Origin: Fragum whitleyi
Taxonomy: Eukaryota; Mollusca; Bivalvia; Cardiida; Cardiidae
DNA: 64,000 bases
Assembly: GCA_948146395.1 (NCBI GenBank)
Contig: OX411544.1
Coordinates: 54,823,933-54,887,932, forward strand
Reading direction: 5' to 3'
Under the pieces are notes generated by a model that worked only from the letters and a program-made list of their open reading frames with translations, searched no databases and was not told where the DNA came from. Numbering within the stretch: position 1 is the first letter of the stretch; each line of letters opens with the position of its first letter. Made by a program: the position numbers and the translations under genes. Shown here one piece after another: positions 1 to 14,125 of the stretch.

Positions 1-3000
1 TACAGTAGATCTGTTAAACACAAGTAAAAATATTTTTTCTCAATTAAATCCAACATTGTAGGTACTCAAATCAATCATCAATGAGACAATTAAACATACA
101 TGCACCGAATAAGAGCAAGTTAATGACATACTCTTTCACATTAAACAAAGGACAATAACTCAAAAATATGAGTAGAGATATTAACATTCATTTCAAAATG
201 AGCAGAATGTACTGCATTTACAAATAGAAGAAAACAAATATCTAATACAGATCCTAAATTGGCTTATCATAAAATAACAAAGTGGCACTTTGTCACAAGA
301 TATGCCTTTTAGGCCTTCATTCCTCACCGTTCAAGGATGATAAGCAACAAAGGGAAATAACTACAAAATTAAGCTAGTTGAAATTACCATTCTTCTGTAC
401 TGCAAATCATTATAATGAGAATAACATAAATGCCAAGTTTCAAGTCAATCAGACACAAGATGTCCAGTTTCAAGTCAATTAGACAAAAGGGTTGTGCCCA
501 AAAGAAGTGGACGCCGCCTGCTTGCCTGTCCACCAGACACCATGGGTGATCCCAAAATGTGACTTATCATAGAATACAATATTTCCCCGAATTAGAGCTC
601 TATCCTATTTCTTCAAATAAGAGCTCCACCCTTTCTCTCCAAATAAGAGCTTTTAATGAGGTAAGCTTCCCCTTTAATATCCTCTCAAAACTTCTGTTGA
701 CCTGATGCAAGTTGATTGATTTGAAACCAAATCCATTCATTAAAATTGCCTTGATATGGACATTAAGGGGAAACTCTTAAAATCAAAAGAAAAAAAAAAG
801 AAACATTCTTCCAACAGAATGATAAAAATGAAATTGAAAACAAATAATAAATATTCCTGGGAGTAGGGAAAAGAGAGTAAACAATGACAAGCACATTACA
901 ATGGCTCAGCGCAAAACTTCTTTGCACTGAGCTTACAATAACTTATTCAAATTCCAATACTGAACAAATCACTTATAACTAATTAAAATTCCACTACTTA
1001 ACAATTCACAATCACAATAACTTAGAAATTAATTCTTTACAAAAATATTATGTACAGTAGATCTGTTCAACACAAGTAAAAAATATTTTTTCTCAATTAA
1101 ATCCAACATTGTAGGTACTCAAATCAATCATCAATGAGACAATTAAACATACATGCACCCAATAAGAGCAAGTTAATGATATACTCTTTCACATTAAACA
1201 AAGGACAATAACTCAAAAATATGAGTAGAGATATTAACATTCATTTCAAAATAAGCAGAATGTACTGCATTTACAAATAGAAGAAAACAAATATCTAATA
1301 CAGATCCTAAATTGGCTTATCATAAAATAACAAAGTGGCACTTTGTCACAAGATATGCCTGTTAGGCCTTCATTCCTCGCCGTTCAAGGATGATAAGCAA
1401 CAAAGGGAAATAACTACAAAATTAAGCTAGTTGAAAATACCATTCTTCTGTACTGCAAATCATTATAATGAGAATAACATAAATGCCAAGTTTCAAGTCA
1501 ATCAGACACAAGATGTCCAGTTTCAAGTCAATCAGACAAAAGGGTTGTGCTCAAAAGAAGTGGACGCCGCCTGCTTGCCTGTCCACCAGACACCATTGGT
1601 GATCCCAAAATGTGACTTATCATAGAATACCCTATGTCCCCAAATTAGAGCTCTATCCTATTTCTTCAAATAAGAGCTCCACCCTTTCTCTCCAAATAAG
1701 AGCTTTTAATGAGGTAAGCTTCCCCTTTAATATCCTCTCAAAACTTCTGTTGACCTGATGCAAGTTGATTGATTTGAAACCAAATCCATTCATTAAAATT
1801 GCCCTGATATGGACATTAAGGGGAAACTCTTAAAATCAAAAGAAAAAAAAAAGAAACATTCTTCCAACAGAATGATATAAATGAAATTGAAAACAATTAA
1901 TAAATATTCCTGGGAGTAGGGAAAAGAGAGTAAACAATGACAAGCACATTACAATGGCTCAGCGCAAAACTTCTTTGCACTGAGCTTACAATAACTTATT
2001 CAAATTCCAATACTGAACAAATCTATTATAACTAATTAAAATTCCACTACTTAACAATTCACAATCACAATAACTTAGAAATTAATTCTTTACAAAAAAT
2101 ATTATGTACAGTAGATCTCTTAAACACAAGTAAAAAATATTTTTTCTCAATTAAATCCAACATTGTAGGTACTCAAATCAATCATCAATGAGACAATTAA
2201 ACATACATGCACCCAATAAGAGCAAGTTAATGACATACTCTTTCACATTAAACAAAGGACAATAACTCAAAAATATGAGTAGAGATATTAACATTCATTT
2301 CAAAATAAGCAGAATGTACTGCATTTACAAATAGAAGAAAACAAATATCTAATACAGATCCTAAATTGGCTTATCATAAAATAACAAAGTGGCACTTTGT
2401 CACAAGATATGCCAGTTAGGCCTTCATTCCTCGCCGTTCAAGGATGATAAGCAACAAAGGGAAATAACTACAAACTTAAGCTAGTTGAAATTACCATTTT
2501 CCTGTACTGCAAATCATTATAATGAGAATAACATAAATGCCAAGTTTCAAGTCAATCAGACACAAGATGTCCAGTTTCAAGTCAATCAGACAAAAGGGTT
2601 GTGCTCAAAAGAAGTGGACGCTGCCTGCTTGCCTGTCCACCAGACGCCATGGGTGATCCCAAAATGTGACTTATCACAGAATACCCTATTTCCCCAAATT
2701 AGAGCTCTATCCTATTTCTTCAAATAAGAGCTCCACCCTTTCTCTCCAAATAAGAGCTTTTAATGAGGTAAGCTTCCCCTTTAATATCCTCTCAAAACTT
2801 CTGTTGACCTGATGCAAGTTGATTGATTTGAAACCAAATCCATTCATTAAAATTGCCTTGATATGGACATTAAGGGGAAACTCTTAAAATCAAAAGAAAA
2901 AAAAAAAGAAACATTCTTCCATCAGAATGATATAAATGAAATTGAAAACAAATAATAAATATTCCTGGGAGTAGGGAAAAGAGAGTAAACAATGACAAGC

Positions 3001-6000
3001 ACATTACAATGGCTCAGCGCAAAACTTCTTTGCACTGAGCTTACAATAACTTATTCAAATTCCAATACTGAACAAATCACTTATAACTAATTAAAATTCC
3101 ACTACTTAACAATTCACAATCACAATAACTTAGAAATTAATTCTTTACAAAAATATTATGTACAGTAGATCTGTTCAACACAAGTAAAAAATATTTTTTC
3201 TCAATTAAATCCAACATTGTAGGTACTCAAATCAATCATCAATGAGACAATTAAACATACATGCACCCAATAAGAGCAAGTTAATGACATACTCTTTCAC
3301 ATTAAACAAAGGACAATAACTCAAAAATATGAGTAGAGATATTAACATTCATTTCAAAATAAGCAGAATGTACTGCATTTACAAATAGAAGAAAACAAAT
3401 ATCTAATACAGATCCTAAATTGGCTTATCATAAAATAACAAAGTGGCACTTTGTCACAAGATATGCCAGTTAGGCCTTCATTCCTCGCCGTTCAAGGATG
3501 ACAAGCAACAAAGGGAAATAACTACAAAATTAAGCTAGATGAAATTACCATTTTCCTGTACTGCAAATCATTATAATGAGAATAACATAAATGCCAAGTT
3601 TCAAGTCAATCAGACACAAGATGTCCAGTTTCAAGTCAATCAGACAAAAGGGTTGTGCTCAAAAGAAGTGGACGCCGCCTGCTTGCCTGTCCACCAGACG
3701 CCATGGGTGATCCCAAAATGTGACTTATCACAGAATACCCTATTTCCCCAAATTAGAGCTCTATCCTATTTCTTCAAATAAGAGCTCCACCCTTTCTCTC
3801 CAAATAAGAGCTTTTAATGAGGTAAGCTTCCCCTTTAATATCCTCTCAACTTCTGTTGACCTGATGCAAGTTGATTGATTTGAAACCAAATCCATTCATT
3901 AAAATTCCCTTGATATGGACATTAAGGGGAAACTCTTAAAATCAAAAGAAAAAAAAAAGGAACATTCTTCCAACAGAATGATATAAATGAAATTGAAAAC
4001 AAATAATAAATATTCCTGGGAGTAGGGAAAAGAGAGTAAACAATGACAAGCACATTACAATGGCTCAGCGCAAAACTTCTTTGCACTGAGCTTACAATAA
4101 CTTATTCAAATTCCAATACTGAACAAATCACTTATAACTAATTAAAATTCCACTACTTAACAATTCACAATCACAATAACTTAGAAATTAATTCTTTACA
4201 AAAAATATTATGTACAGTAGATCTGTTAAACACAAGTAAAAAATATTTTTTCAATTAAATCCAACATTGTAGGTACTCAAATCAATCATCAATGAGACAA
4301 TTAAACATACATGCACCCAATAAGAGCAAGTTAATGACATACTCTTTCACATTAAACAAAGGACAATAACTCAAAAATATGAGTAGAGATATTAACATTC
4401 ATTTCAAAATAAGCAGAATGTACTGCATTTACAAATAGAAGAAAACAAATATCTAATACAGATCCTAAATTGGCTTATCATAAAATAACAAAGTGGCACT
4501 TTGTCACAAGATATGCCAGTTAGGCCTTCATTCCTCGCCGTTCAAGGATGATAAGCAACAAAGGGAAATAACTACAAAATTAAGCTAGTTGAAATTACCA
4601 TTTTCCTGTACTGCAAATCATTATAATGAGAATAACATAAATGCCAAGTTTCAAGTCAATCAGATACAAGATGTCCAGTTTCAAGTCAATCAGACAAAAG
4701 GGTTGTGCTCAAAAGAAGTGGACGCCGCCTGCTTGCCTGTCCACCAGACGCCATGGGTGATCCCAAAATGTGACATTTCACAGAATAACCTATTTCCCAA
4801 AATTAGAGCTCTATCCTATTTCTTCAAATAAGAGCTCCACCCTTTCTCTCCAAATAAGAGCTTTTAATGAGGTAAGCTTCCCCTTTAATATCCTCTCAAA
4901 ACTTCTGTTGACCTGATGCAAGTTGATTGATTTGAAACCAAATCCATTCATTAAAATTGCCCTGATATGGACATTAAGGGGAAACTCTTAAAATCAAAAG
5001 AAAAAAAAAAGAAACATTCTTCCAACAGAATGATAAAAATGAAATTGAAAACAAATAATAAATATTCCTGGGAGTAGGGAAAAGAGAGTAAACAATGACA
5101 AGCACATTACAATGGCTCAGCGCAAAACTTCTTTGCACTGAGCTTACAATAACTTATTCAAATTCCAATACTGAACAAATCACTTATAACTAATTAAAAT
5201 TCCACTACTTAACAATTCACAATCACAATAACTTAGAAATTAATTCTTTACAAAAATATTATGTACAGTAGATCTGTTCAACACAAGTAAAAAATATTTT
5301 TTCTCAATTAAATCCAACATTGTAGGTACTCAAATCAATCATCAATGAGACAATTTAACATACATGCACCCAATAAGAGCAAGTTAATGACATACTCTTT
5401 CACATTAAACAAAGGACAATAACTCAAAAATATGAGTAGAGATATTAACATTCATTTCAAAATAAGCAGAATGTACTGCATTTACAAATAGAAGAAAACA
5501 AATATCTAATACAGATCCTAAATTGGCTTATCATAAAATAACAAAGTGGCACTTTGTCACAAGATATGCCTGTTAGGCCTTCATTCCTCGCCGTTCAAGG
5601 ATGATAAGCAACAAAGGGAAATAACTACAAAATTAAGCTAGTTGAAATTACCATTCTTCTGTACTGCAAATCATTATAATGAGAATAACATAAATGCCAA
5701 GTTTCAAGTCAATCAGACACAAGATGTCCAGTTTCAAGTCAATCAGACAAAAGGGCTGTGCTCAAAAGAAGTGGACGCCGCCTGCTTGCCTGTCCACCAG
5801 ACACCATGGGTGATCCCAAAATGTGACTTATCATAGAATACCCTATGTCCCCAAATTAGAGCTCTATCCTATTTCTTCAAATAAGAGCTCCACCCTTTCT
5901 CTCCAAATAAGAGCTTTTAATGAGGTAAGCTTCCCCTTTAATATCCTCTCAAAACTTCTGTTGACCTGATGCAAGTTGATTGATTTGAAACCAAATCCAT

Positions 6001-8745
6001 TCATTAAAATTGCCTTGATATGGACATTAAGGGGAAACTCTTAAAATCAAAAGAAAAAAAAAGAAACATTCTTCCAACAGAATGATATAAATGAAATTGA
6101 AAACAAATAATAAATATTCCTGGGAGTAGGGAAAAGAGAGTAAACAATGACAAGCACATTACAATGGCTCAGCGCAAAACTTCTTTGCACTGAGCTTACA
6201 ATAACTTATTCAAATTCCAATACTGAACAAATCACTTATAACTAATTAAAATTCCACTACTTAACAATTCACAATCACAATAACTTAGAAATTAATTCTT
6301 TACAAAAAATATTATGTACAGTAGATCTCTTAAACACAAGTAAAAAATATTTTTTCTCAATTAAATCCAACATTGTAGGTACTCAAATCAATCATCAATG
6401 AGACAATTAAACATACATGCACCCAATAAGAGCAAGTTAATGACATACTCTTTCACATTAAACAAAGGACAATAACTCAAAAATATGAGTAGAGATATTA
6501 ACATTCATTTCAAAATAAGCAGAATGTACTGCATTTACAAATAGAAGAAAACAAATATCTAATACAGATCCTAAATTGGCTTATCATAAAATAACAAAGT
6601 GGCACTTTGTCACAAGATATGCCAGTTAGGCCTTCATTCCTCGCCGTTCAAGGATGATAAGCAACAAAGGGAAATAACTACAAAATTAAGCTAGTTGAAA
6701 TTACCATTTTCCTGTACTGCAAATCATTATAATGAGAATAACATAAATGCCAAGTTTCAAGTCAATCAGATACAAGATGTCCAGTTTCAAGTCAATCAGA
6801 CAAAAGGGTTGTGCTCAAAAGAAGTGGACGCCGCCTGCTTGCCTGTCCACCAGACGCCATGGGTGATCCCAAAATGTGACTTATCACAGAATACCCTATT
6901 TCCCCAAATTAGAGCTCTATCCTATTTCTTCAAATAAGAGCTCCACCCTTTCTCTCCAAATAAGAGCTTTTAATGAGGTAAGCTTCCCCTTTAATATCCT
7001 CTCAAAACTTCTGTTGACCTGATGCAAGTTGATTGATTTGAAACCAAATCCATTCATTAAAATTGCCCTGATATGGACATTAAGGGGAAACTCTTAAAAT
7101 CAAAAGAAAAAAAAAAGAAACATTCTTCCAACAGAATGGTAAAAATGAAATTGAAAACAAATAATAAATATTCCTGGGAGTAGGGAAAAGAGAGTAAACA
7201 ATGACAAGCACATTACAATGGCTCAGCGCAAAACTTCTTTGCACTGAGCTTACAATAACTTATTCAAATTCCAATACTGAACATATCACTTATAACTAAT
7301 TAAAATTCCACTACTAAACAATTCACAATCACAATAACTTAGAAATTAATTCTTTACAAAAATATTATGTACAGTAGATCTGTTAAACACAAGTAAAAAT
7401 ATTTTTTCTCAATTAAATCCAACATTGTAGGTACTCAAATCAATCATCAATGCGACGATCAAACATACATGCACCCAATAAGGGCAAGTTAATGACATTC
7501 TTTCACATTAAACAAAGGACAATAACTCAAAAAAATGAGTAGAGATATTAACATTCATTTCAAAATAAGCAGAATGTACTGCATTTACAAATAGAAGAAA
7601 ACAAATATCTAATACAGATCCTAAATTGGCTTATCATAAAATAACAAAGTGGCACTTTGTCACAAGATATGCCTGTTAGGCCTTCATTCCTCGCCATTCA
7701 AGGATGATAAGCAACAAAGGGAAATAACTACAAAATTAAGCTAGTTGAAATTACCATTCTTCTGTACTGCAAATCATTATAATGAGAATAATATAAATGC
7801 CAAGTTTCAAGTCAATCAGTAACAAGATGTCCAGTTTCAAGTCAATCAGACAAAAGGGTTGTGCTCAAAAAAAGTGGACGCCGCCTGCTTGCCTGTCCAC
7901 CAGACGCCATGGGTGATCCCAAAATGTGACTTATCACAGAATACCCTATTTCCCCAAATTAGAGCTCTATCCTATTTCTTCAAATAAGAGCTCCACCCTT
8001 TCTCTCCAAGTAAGAGCTTTTAATGAGGTAAGCTTCCCCTTTAATATCCTCTCAAAACTTCACTTGACCTGATACAAGTTGATTGATTTGAAACCAAATC
8101 CATTCATTAAAATTGCCTTGATATGGACATTAAGGGGAAACTCTTAAAATCAAAAGAAAGAAAAAAGAAACATTCTTCCAACAGAATGATATAAATGAAA
8201 TTGAAAACAAATAATAAATATTCCTGGGAGTAGGGAAAAGAGAGTAAACAATGACAAGCACATTACAATGGCTCAGCGCAAAACTATTTTGCACTGAGCT
8301 TACAATAACTTATTCAAACTCCAATACTGAACAAATCACTTATAACTAATTAAAATTCCACTACTAAACAATTCACAATCACAATAACTTAGAAATTAAT
8401 TCTTTACAAAAATATTATGTACAGTAGATCTGTTAACACAAGTAAAAAATATTTTTTCTCAATTAAATCCAATGTTGTAGGTACTCAAATCAATCATGAA
8501 TGAGACAATTAAACATATATGCACCCAATAAGAGCAAGTTAATGACATATTCTTACACAGTAAACAAAGGACAATAACTCAAAAATATGAGTAGAGATAT
8601 TAACATTTCAAAATATGCAGAATGTACTGCATTTACAAATAGAAGAAAACAAATATCTAATACAGATCCTAAATTGGCTTATCATAAAATAACAAAGTGG
8701 CACTTTGTCACAAGATATGCCTGTTAGGCCTTCATTCCTCGCTGT
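1..8745 (+). repeat. Satellite array 1, monomer about 1,053 bp, about 8.3 units
   Basis: Head-to-tail copies of an AT-rich monomer. A landmark (GAAATTACCATT followed by CTGTACTGCAAATC) recurs near 378, 1431, 2485, 3539, 4589, 5642, 6695 and 7748, a spacing of 1,050-1,054 bp. Adjacent units look very similar, with scattered substitutions and A-tract length changes. Each unit holds a hairpin (GCTCAGCGCAAAA ... TTTGCACTGAGC), an A-rich tract after CTCTTAAAATCAAAAG, and two tandem copies of a 30-bp sub-repeat (GCCAAGTTTCAAGTCAATCA...). The array runs off the left edge. It ends near 8,745, where a unit is broken at CCTCGCTGTTTACAAAAATATTA. Short open frames inside units are not considered genes. 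Confidence 0.95.
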
Positions 8746-8820
8746 TTACAAAAATATTACATAATGTTTGTCTGTTAAACTAAAGTTGTTGTTTTTTTTT
8801 GTCAAAATATAACAAAATGC

Positions 8821-9506
8821 CTTTCATAGCAAGGATAGATATAAACATGGTGATTGTCCATAGACTCTACAGCATGCTCAAGGCTTTATAAAAGTTGATT
8901 GTCCAAAGACCCTTACAGCAAGACTGAAGGAATACACAATAATTGTCCATAGACTTTTACAGAAAATTCTGAAGGATCACATGTTGATTGACAATACACT
9001 CTCATAGCAAGTGCAAGGGATACACGGTGATTGTCCAAACACTCTTACAGCACGTCTATAGGATCACATGGAGATTGTCTATACACTCTTTCAGCAAGTG
9101 CAAGAGATTCCTGGTGATTGTCTATACACTCTTACAGCATGTCTGAAGAATCACATGGTGATTGTACATACACTCTTACAGCAAAACTTGAGGATCACAT
9201 GGTGATTGTCCATACACCCTTACAGCAAATCTGAATCACTTGGTGATTGACGAAAAATTTTACAGCAAATCTAAGGAATTCATAGTGATTGTTTATGAAC
9301 TCTTACAGCATGACTGAGAATCACATGGTGATTGACCGTACACTTTCACAGCAAGTCTGAGTGATCATTTTGTGATTGTCCATACACTCTTATAGCAAGT
9401 ATGAAGGATCTCATGGTGAATGTCTACACCCTCTTGCATTAAGCCCAAGGATCACATGGTGATTGTCCAAACACTCTTACAGCAAGCCTGAAGGATCATG
9501 TGGTGA
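8821..9506 (+). repeat. Degenerate minisatellite, about 44-bp period (copy A)
   Basis: About 15-16 imperfect units of the form GGTGATTGTCCATACACTCT followed by TACAGCAAGTCTGAAGGATCACA. Starts of consecutive GTGATTGT motifs are about 43-45 bp apart, for example near 9,026, 9,071 and 9,114. The homologous block lies at 56,209-56,948. Confidence 0.9.
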
Positions 9507-9889
9507 TGTGGCCCTGCTTTAATGTACTTGAAAAGAAATCATTCTTTATAAGTCAACTGGTCATTATCTACTCATTTACAAGGCTTCTAATCTTTTCTCA
9601 TATGTAGAAGAAATTAAGTTGATAAAACACTCACTTTCTCTGGGTATAGTAAAACACTGGCTATAGACAGTCCTGTTTTTCTTTGAGTTAACTATGTATG
9701 TTGTAAATTTGGTTCCATCAATGATTGTTGAATCATCGGATATGATAACATGACAGAATCAAGGCATTTGTATCTCTTCAGTATCTCCAGGACCTGAAAA
9801 TAGATGAGGAACAATATGTTTCATTTAGATGATATGATTCATCTATCTTCCATTGAACCTTATTTATGTGAGAGACTTGTTGAAAAGAT

Positions 9890-9960
9890 TGTTTGCAGGG
9901 TGCTTGCGGGAAATTTGCCACAAACATTTGCCACAAATTTGCAGCAAATGTGAGAGCCAA
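9890..9960 (+). repeat. Short TTTGCCACAAATTTGCAGC repeat cluster (copy A)
   Basis: A short run built from TTTGC/GCAAA words (TTGCCACAAACATTTGCCAC, then AAATTTGCAGCAAATG). The homologous site in copy B (57,150-57,350) is about 130 bp longer and carries more of these words, so this is a length-variable simple-sequence-like segment. Small open frames over it are by-products. Confidence 0.6.
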
Positions 9961-10721
9961 AATATTTTGGTAAGGGTGTATGAAGAAAAGCATATTTTCC
10001 TGTGGCGCAGCTGCTCAGTTATTCTCAATTGTATGCATGCCACTGGCTCATAAGTTATGGGTTGGTTTGTATACATCTTGAGGTCCTGATTATTCCTTGT
10101 GGCAAGTAACAATTACAGCATTTGTTTCGGGCTACAGGGCTTGTGTTTGACCCTTAAACTAGGGTTTCGACTCCAAAAAATCCAATTTTGACCCTCAAAA
10201 TTTCCTGAAGAGGGTCATTTTGACCAACTGAATTTCCATTGGTGCACCCTATGCAATATAAAAGATTACTTTCTTTATACTGTTTCAAAAGATCTATATG
10301 AATGATACAACATAAACAATAAAGTGTGTCTGCAATTTATTGTTTATGTTGTTTCAGTTATATAGATTACTTTTTAAGACTGATGATTTTTGATGTTTTG
10401 CTATTTTTTTACTTTCAGTTTTGACCCCCAGAATTTTATTGTCAAGGGGCCAATGACTCCCAAATTTAAAAGGCTAGCACAAGCCCTGGGCTACAAAATT
10501 TCTTTACATAAATTAGTGATGTTAGGTGTTTTCCTTTTTTCCCTTTTCTTTAGAGAAATCAAAATTAACCCTTGTCATACTAAACAAAAACCTTTGCAAA
10601 AACTACATTGAAATCAAATGCTTGAAGCACAGAATGCACTTAGTGTGAGTCAGTTTTTATATCAAGAAAATAATTATTATATTTTTTCTGGTTTAAAAAG
10701 GCAGATCGTGGGTGTGGACGA

Positions 10722-10768
10722 AGATCAGACTGCACACATATTCAGGCTGATTCTTGTCTTTACCTCTT
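10722..10768 (+). repeat. Dispersed GATCAG...GTCTTTACCTC motif
   Basis: Imperfect inverted repeat: AGATCAGACTGCACACAT, then TTCAGGCTGATTCTTGTC and TTTACCTC. Relatives occur at 11,955-11,998, 58,083-58,130, 59,324-59,370, and more divergent near 20,332 and 31,341. It is a short dispersed repeat of unknown class. Confidence 0.6.
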
Positions 10769-11954
10769 CCAAAGCAGAAATAATCCAGGATCAGCATGAC
10801 AAGGGTTGAATTAATGGAAATAAGTAAAAAGACATCAATTTGAGAGATGTTTTTCTTCAGAAAAAAAGCTAATTAAAAGCTGTCAATTTTGTATAGATCC
10901 CTAGTGTTTTTCAGGATAAATATATAAATAATTTATTTCAGCAGTAGATATAATGTTTATACTCCTTTTAAGGCAACACAATTTTAGATTTGTTCAATAT
11001 CAAAGATGTTGATGTCAACATTAATTGATGAAAATTAAAACTCTTGGAGGAAAACTTTGTGGATAATGGAGAAATTGCAATGTATTATGTCTAGCCCATT
11101 TGTTCTTTATCAATTTAACATTTATGTTTCCAAAGTCAGTTTTTTTTTTTTAATTTTTTCTCCTAACTAACACAGTTAATTACATCATGAAATTGACAAG
11201 AAGAGTGATTAAGGAATTATTTTAGAATGATATTATGAGTGTAATAATCAAATTTTGAATGGTTTGAAAGGGAGGTAAAAAACAATTTCATCTGGGATGA
11301 AATTAGAAATCTTTTACCTCCCTTTTATAAAAACTTTCTATCTTTCTGATTTATGTATTAGGCCTAATAGACAAATCAGATGCTTATAAAAATAAACACC
11401 AGCCAATAAGATCATGCTAAAATTAATCGACACAACTTAATTGTTGATCATTTTGAATGGTTTTAAAGTGTTTTTGAACAATTTCAAAGTGATTTTGAAA
11501 TTTGAGTGATAAGCGAAAGTGTTTGGAATGAATGATTGCAGTAGGCCTACTGAGCGCATGATTTTGAATGGTTTTGATCAGAATGGTTCTCAATTTCATG
11601 TTCTGGTTTCACTGTATGTCTAGTAATGGGTTTACTTACATTATTAACTTCAGATTCGCTCCATATCTATTCTTCAAACCACAGGCATCTTCTTTGAACC
11701 ATCTGGCTACCACCAACAACCATTGGGTCAGGACGTCGCTTCATCAAATCATCAAGTCAAGACACCATCTAACCGTCCAATCCAGTAGAATTTCGTCTAC
11801 CAATCACGAAAGTCAGTCAATCGGCTCGCCACTTAGTCTAAGGTCTCATCTTCCATGTACCGGGCTAGCCATTAAATCATTGTCTAGACCACTAACCTTT
11901 ACTCTTGTCATGCTGAACACAGAATATTCCTGCTTTGACAGGAGCTATATACAA

Positions 11955-11998
11955 AGATCAACCTGCACAAATGTGCAGTTTGATCTTAGTCTATACCT
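11955..11998 (+). repeat. Dispersed GATCAA...GATCTTAGTCTATACC motif
   Basis: Same family as 10,722-10,768. Here the palindrome is clean: GATCAACCTGCACA pairs with TGTGCAGTTTGATC. It sits inside the 172-codon open frame at 11,568-12,086, which is one reason for doubting that frame. Confidence 0.65.
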
Positions 11999-12514
11999 CT
12001 TTGTTTTCCCTTTGAACACAGTAAAGTTAAAAATCTTGATAATGTCACTTTTAGAGCTCTGCTTAGATGACATCAGTAAAAGGTAAAATGAAGGACATTG
12101 AGGTATAAGTTTTTGATAATTTCACTAGTTTAGCAGTCAGTGAATTAAATGAGAATCTACCGTTATTTCTTGATCATTCACCAAAAAGCATTAAAAGAGC
12201 AATCTAATGTTATTTCGATAAACCACAGAAAAAGCATTAAAGAATTTAAATCTAATACAAAGCACAAGACCTGTATATATTGGCCAATAATAAGGCACCC
12301 ATCAAACCAAGGATGTTTGGCATTAACTTTAAAACATGAGTGGCTTAGAAAAAAGTTATTACAAAATCCATAGCATTCATTAAAGCCATAGTGTGTTTTT
12401 GTGTGTGTCAGTCAATTTATCATTTATGAAGGAGGGTAGACAGGTAACCTCCCCTGATACTACTACCTGTATAGGTCATACACAGTATATACAATGGTAG
12501 CCATACAGTTCATA

Positions 12515-12785
12515 AGGAGGGAAAGGGGTCGTTTCCATTACAACAGTCAAATTATCACAAAATCTGTCATTCATAAAACAGAGAGGGAGGGGAAAGGGGA
12601 AGGGGAGCATTAAGAAATCAAACAATTACATAAAAACAACAATCATAGGGAGGATTAGGGGAGTTTTGAACATACCAACTTTAACTCAAAACCTTGAGGA
12701 AAATTTAAAAAGTCAGGGGGGGGGGGTGTTACCAATTCATTCATAAGAAGGGAAAGAGGGAGGGGATATCAAATTTCAAATGTTT
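12515..12785 (+). repeat. G-rich tract with poly-G run (copy A)
   Basis: Purine-rich stretch with many GGGG and GGAGGGGAAAGGGG words, ending in a run of ten G near 12,717. The matching run in copy B near 60,768 is about twice as long. Such runs can form G-quadruplexes in principle; here they look like unstable simple sequence. Confidence 0.7.
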
Positions 12786-12924
12786 CCAATAAGCATTGAA
12801 GTTATAACAGCCAAATAATAACAACAACTACAACATCTCATAGGTACCTCCATCTAGATCAGAAAATATAAACAAAGAGTGCCTAGAAGAGTCATTCTTC
12901 AAGAAACTAAGAAGATATCTCGAA

Positions 12925-13511
12925 AGGACATCTATTAATCAATAGGATTCCTTCAATTTTATCCTAAATAATGTATTAACCTTATTTATTTTTTTTATGT
13001 TTATTTATAACCTAGTTATATGACTTATTACAATAGTATGCTTAAGTAATATTAAATGAAATTAAAATATATAATTCTAATTTCATTTGTTCCTTTAGTT
13101 TAAGTTTAACTATTATTTATTTATAATTAAGCTATTTTCATTACTTCAATTATTTTAGTTTAAACATTGTCTGATTGTTGATTTAGTTTTAATATTTATA
13201 TTTATATTCATATATCTAAGGTCATCAATTAATCAATAGGATTCCTTTAATGTTATCTTAAAGAATGCATTAACCTTACTTATTCTTTATATTTATTTAT
13301 TACCTAGTTATATGACTTATCATAATAGTATGCTTAAGTAATATAAAATGAAATTAAAATATATAATTTCAATTTCATTTGTTCCTTTAGTTTAAGTTTA
13401 ACTATTATTTATTTATGATTAAGCTATTTTCATTCCTTTAATTATTTTAGTTTTAACATTGACTGATTGTTGATTTAGTTTAAATATTTAATATTTATAT
13501 TCATATTTTAG
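12925..13511 (+). repeat. Tandem duplication of an about 293-bp AT-rich unit (copy A)
   Basis: Two consecutive copies, starting near 12,925 and 13,218, share ATTAATCAATAGGATTCCTT, GTTATATGACTTAT, ATAGTATGCTTAAGTAATAT and the T-rich block ending in ATTGTTGATTTAGTTT. They differ by scattered substitutions. The same pair exists in copy B at 60,979-61,590. Confidence 0.88.
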
Positions 13512-13737
13512 AGAAGCCATGGTAAACCTGCCCTGGCATACTTAGGGCTACAAAATCTTGAACAAGCGGAAGTTACAAGATTTTTATAGCCTACTAGTGT
13601 TCTGTATTTTCACAAAAATATTTTCCAAAATAGGCTTTGGTACTTATGAGATGATATTAAAAAAAAAAGAACACAATAGGTAAGAAAATAAATAGATCTA
13701 GCAAGATCAATGTGAATAATCAGAAAAGAGACGATTC

Positions 13738-14125
13738 AACATAACAGTAGGAGTGAAGTGACATAACAGTTGGGGAAACTTGCCAAACTAGTAGGGGCAA
13801 CTCATTATAACAGTCAGGGTAACTCGTAACAATAGGGGAAACTTGTTAAGGTAGGGGGAAATCATAATAGCAGTAGGGAAAACTCATTAAAATTGGTGCA
13901 ACTTGTAACGGTTAGGGCAATTCATAACAGTCTATGGTTATTTTTCATACCCATAACTAGGGGGCACCTCATAGTAGGTGCAATTGGTAATAACAGTATG
14001 GGTAACTATAGTAACTGTAATGACAACTTGCAATAATTGAAGGGGCAACTTGTCTTAACAATAAGGGCCACTTGTCATAAAGTTATGGGCAATTCATCAT
14101 AACAGTTAGGAGTCACTCATCAGTC
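13738..14125 (+). repeat. Degenerate minisatellite of AACAGTAGGGGAAACT type (copy A)
   Basis: Loose repetition, period about 25-30 bp, of words such as CATAACAGT, AGGGGCAACT and GGGGAAACTTG. The corresponding block in copy B is 61,815-62,190, with changes in unit content. Confidence 0.8.

Noticed and set aside
1431..6937. 64-80-codon open frames repeated in every satellite unit (also 44,268-55,917)
   Set aside because: Nearly all begin with TTG (only the unit at 3,539 has ATG), and several units carry stops or indels. The frame covers the 30-bp sub-repeat, and its conservation follows from unit similarity. No protein motif seen.
8821..9506. CRISPR array
   Set aside because: Repeats are imperfect, units abut without unique spacers, and the setting is a eukaryotic minisatellite.
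11568..12086. 172-codon frame with ATG, conserved as a 150-codon frame at 58,937-59,389
   Set aside because: The two copies differ by about a dozen amino acids with few silent changes, the opposite of purifying selection. The frame ends inside a dispersed repeat, and its end differs between copies. No recognisable domain.
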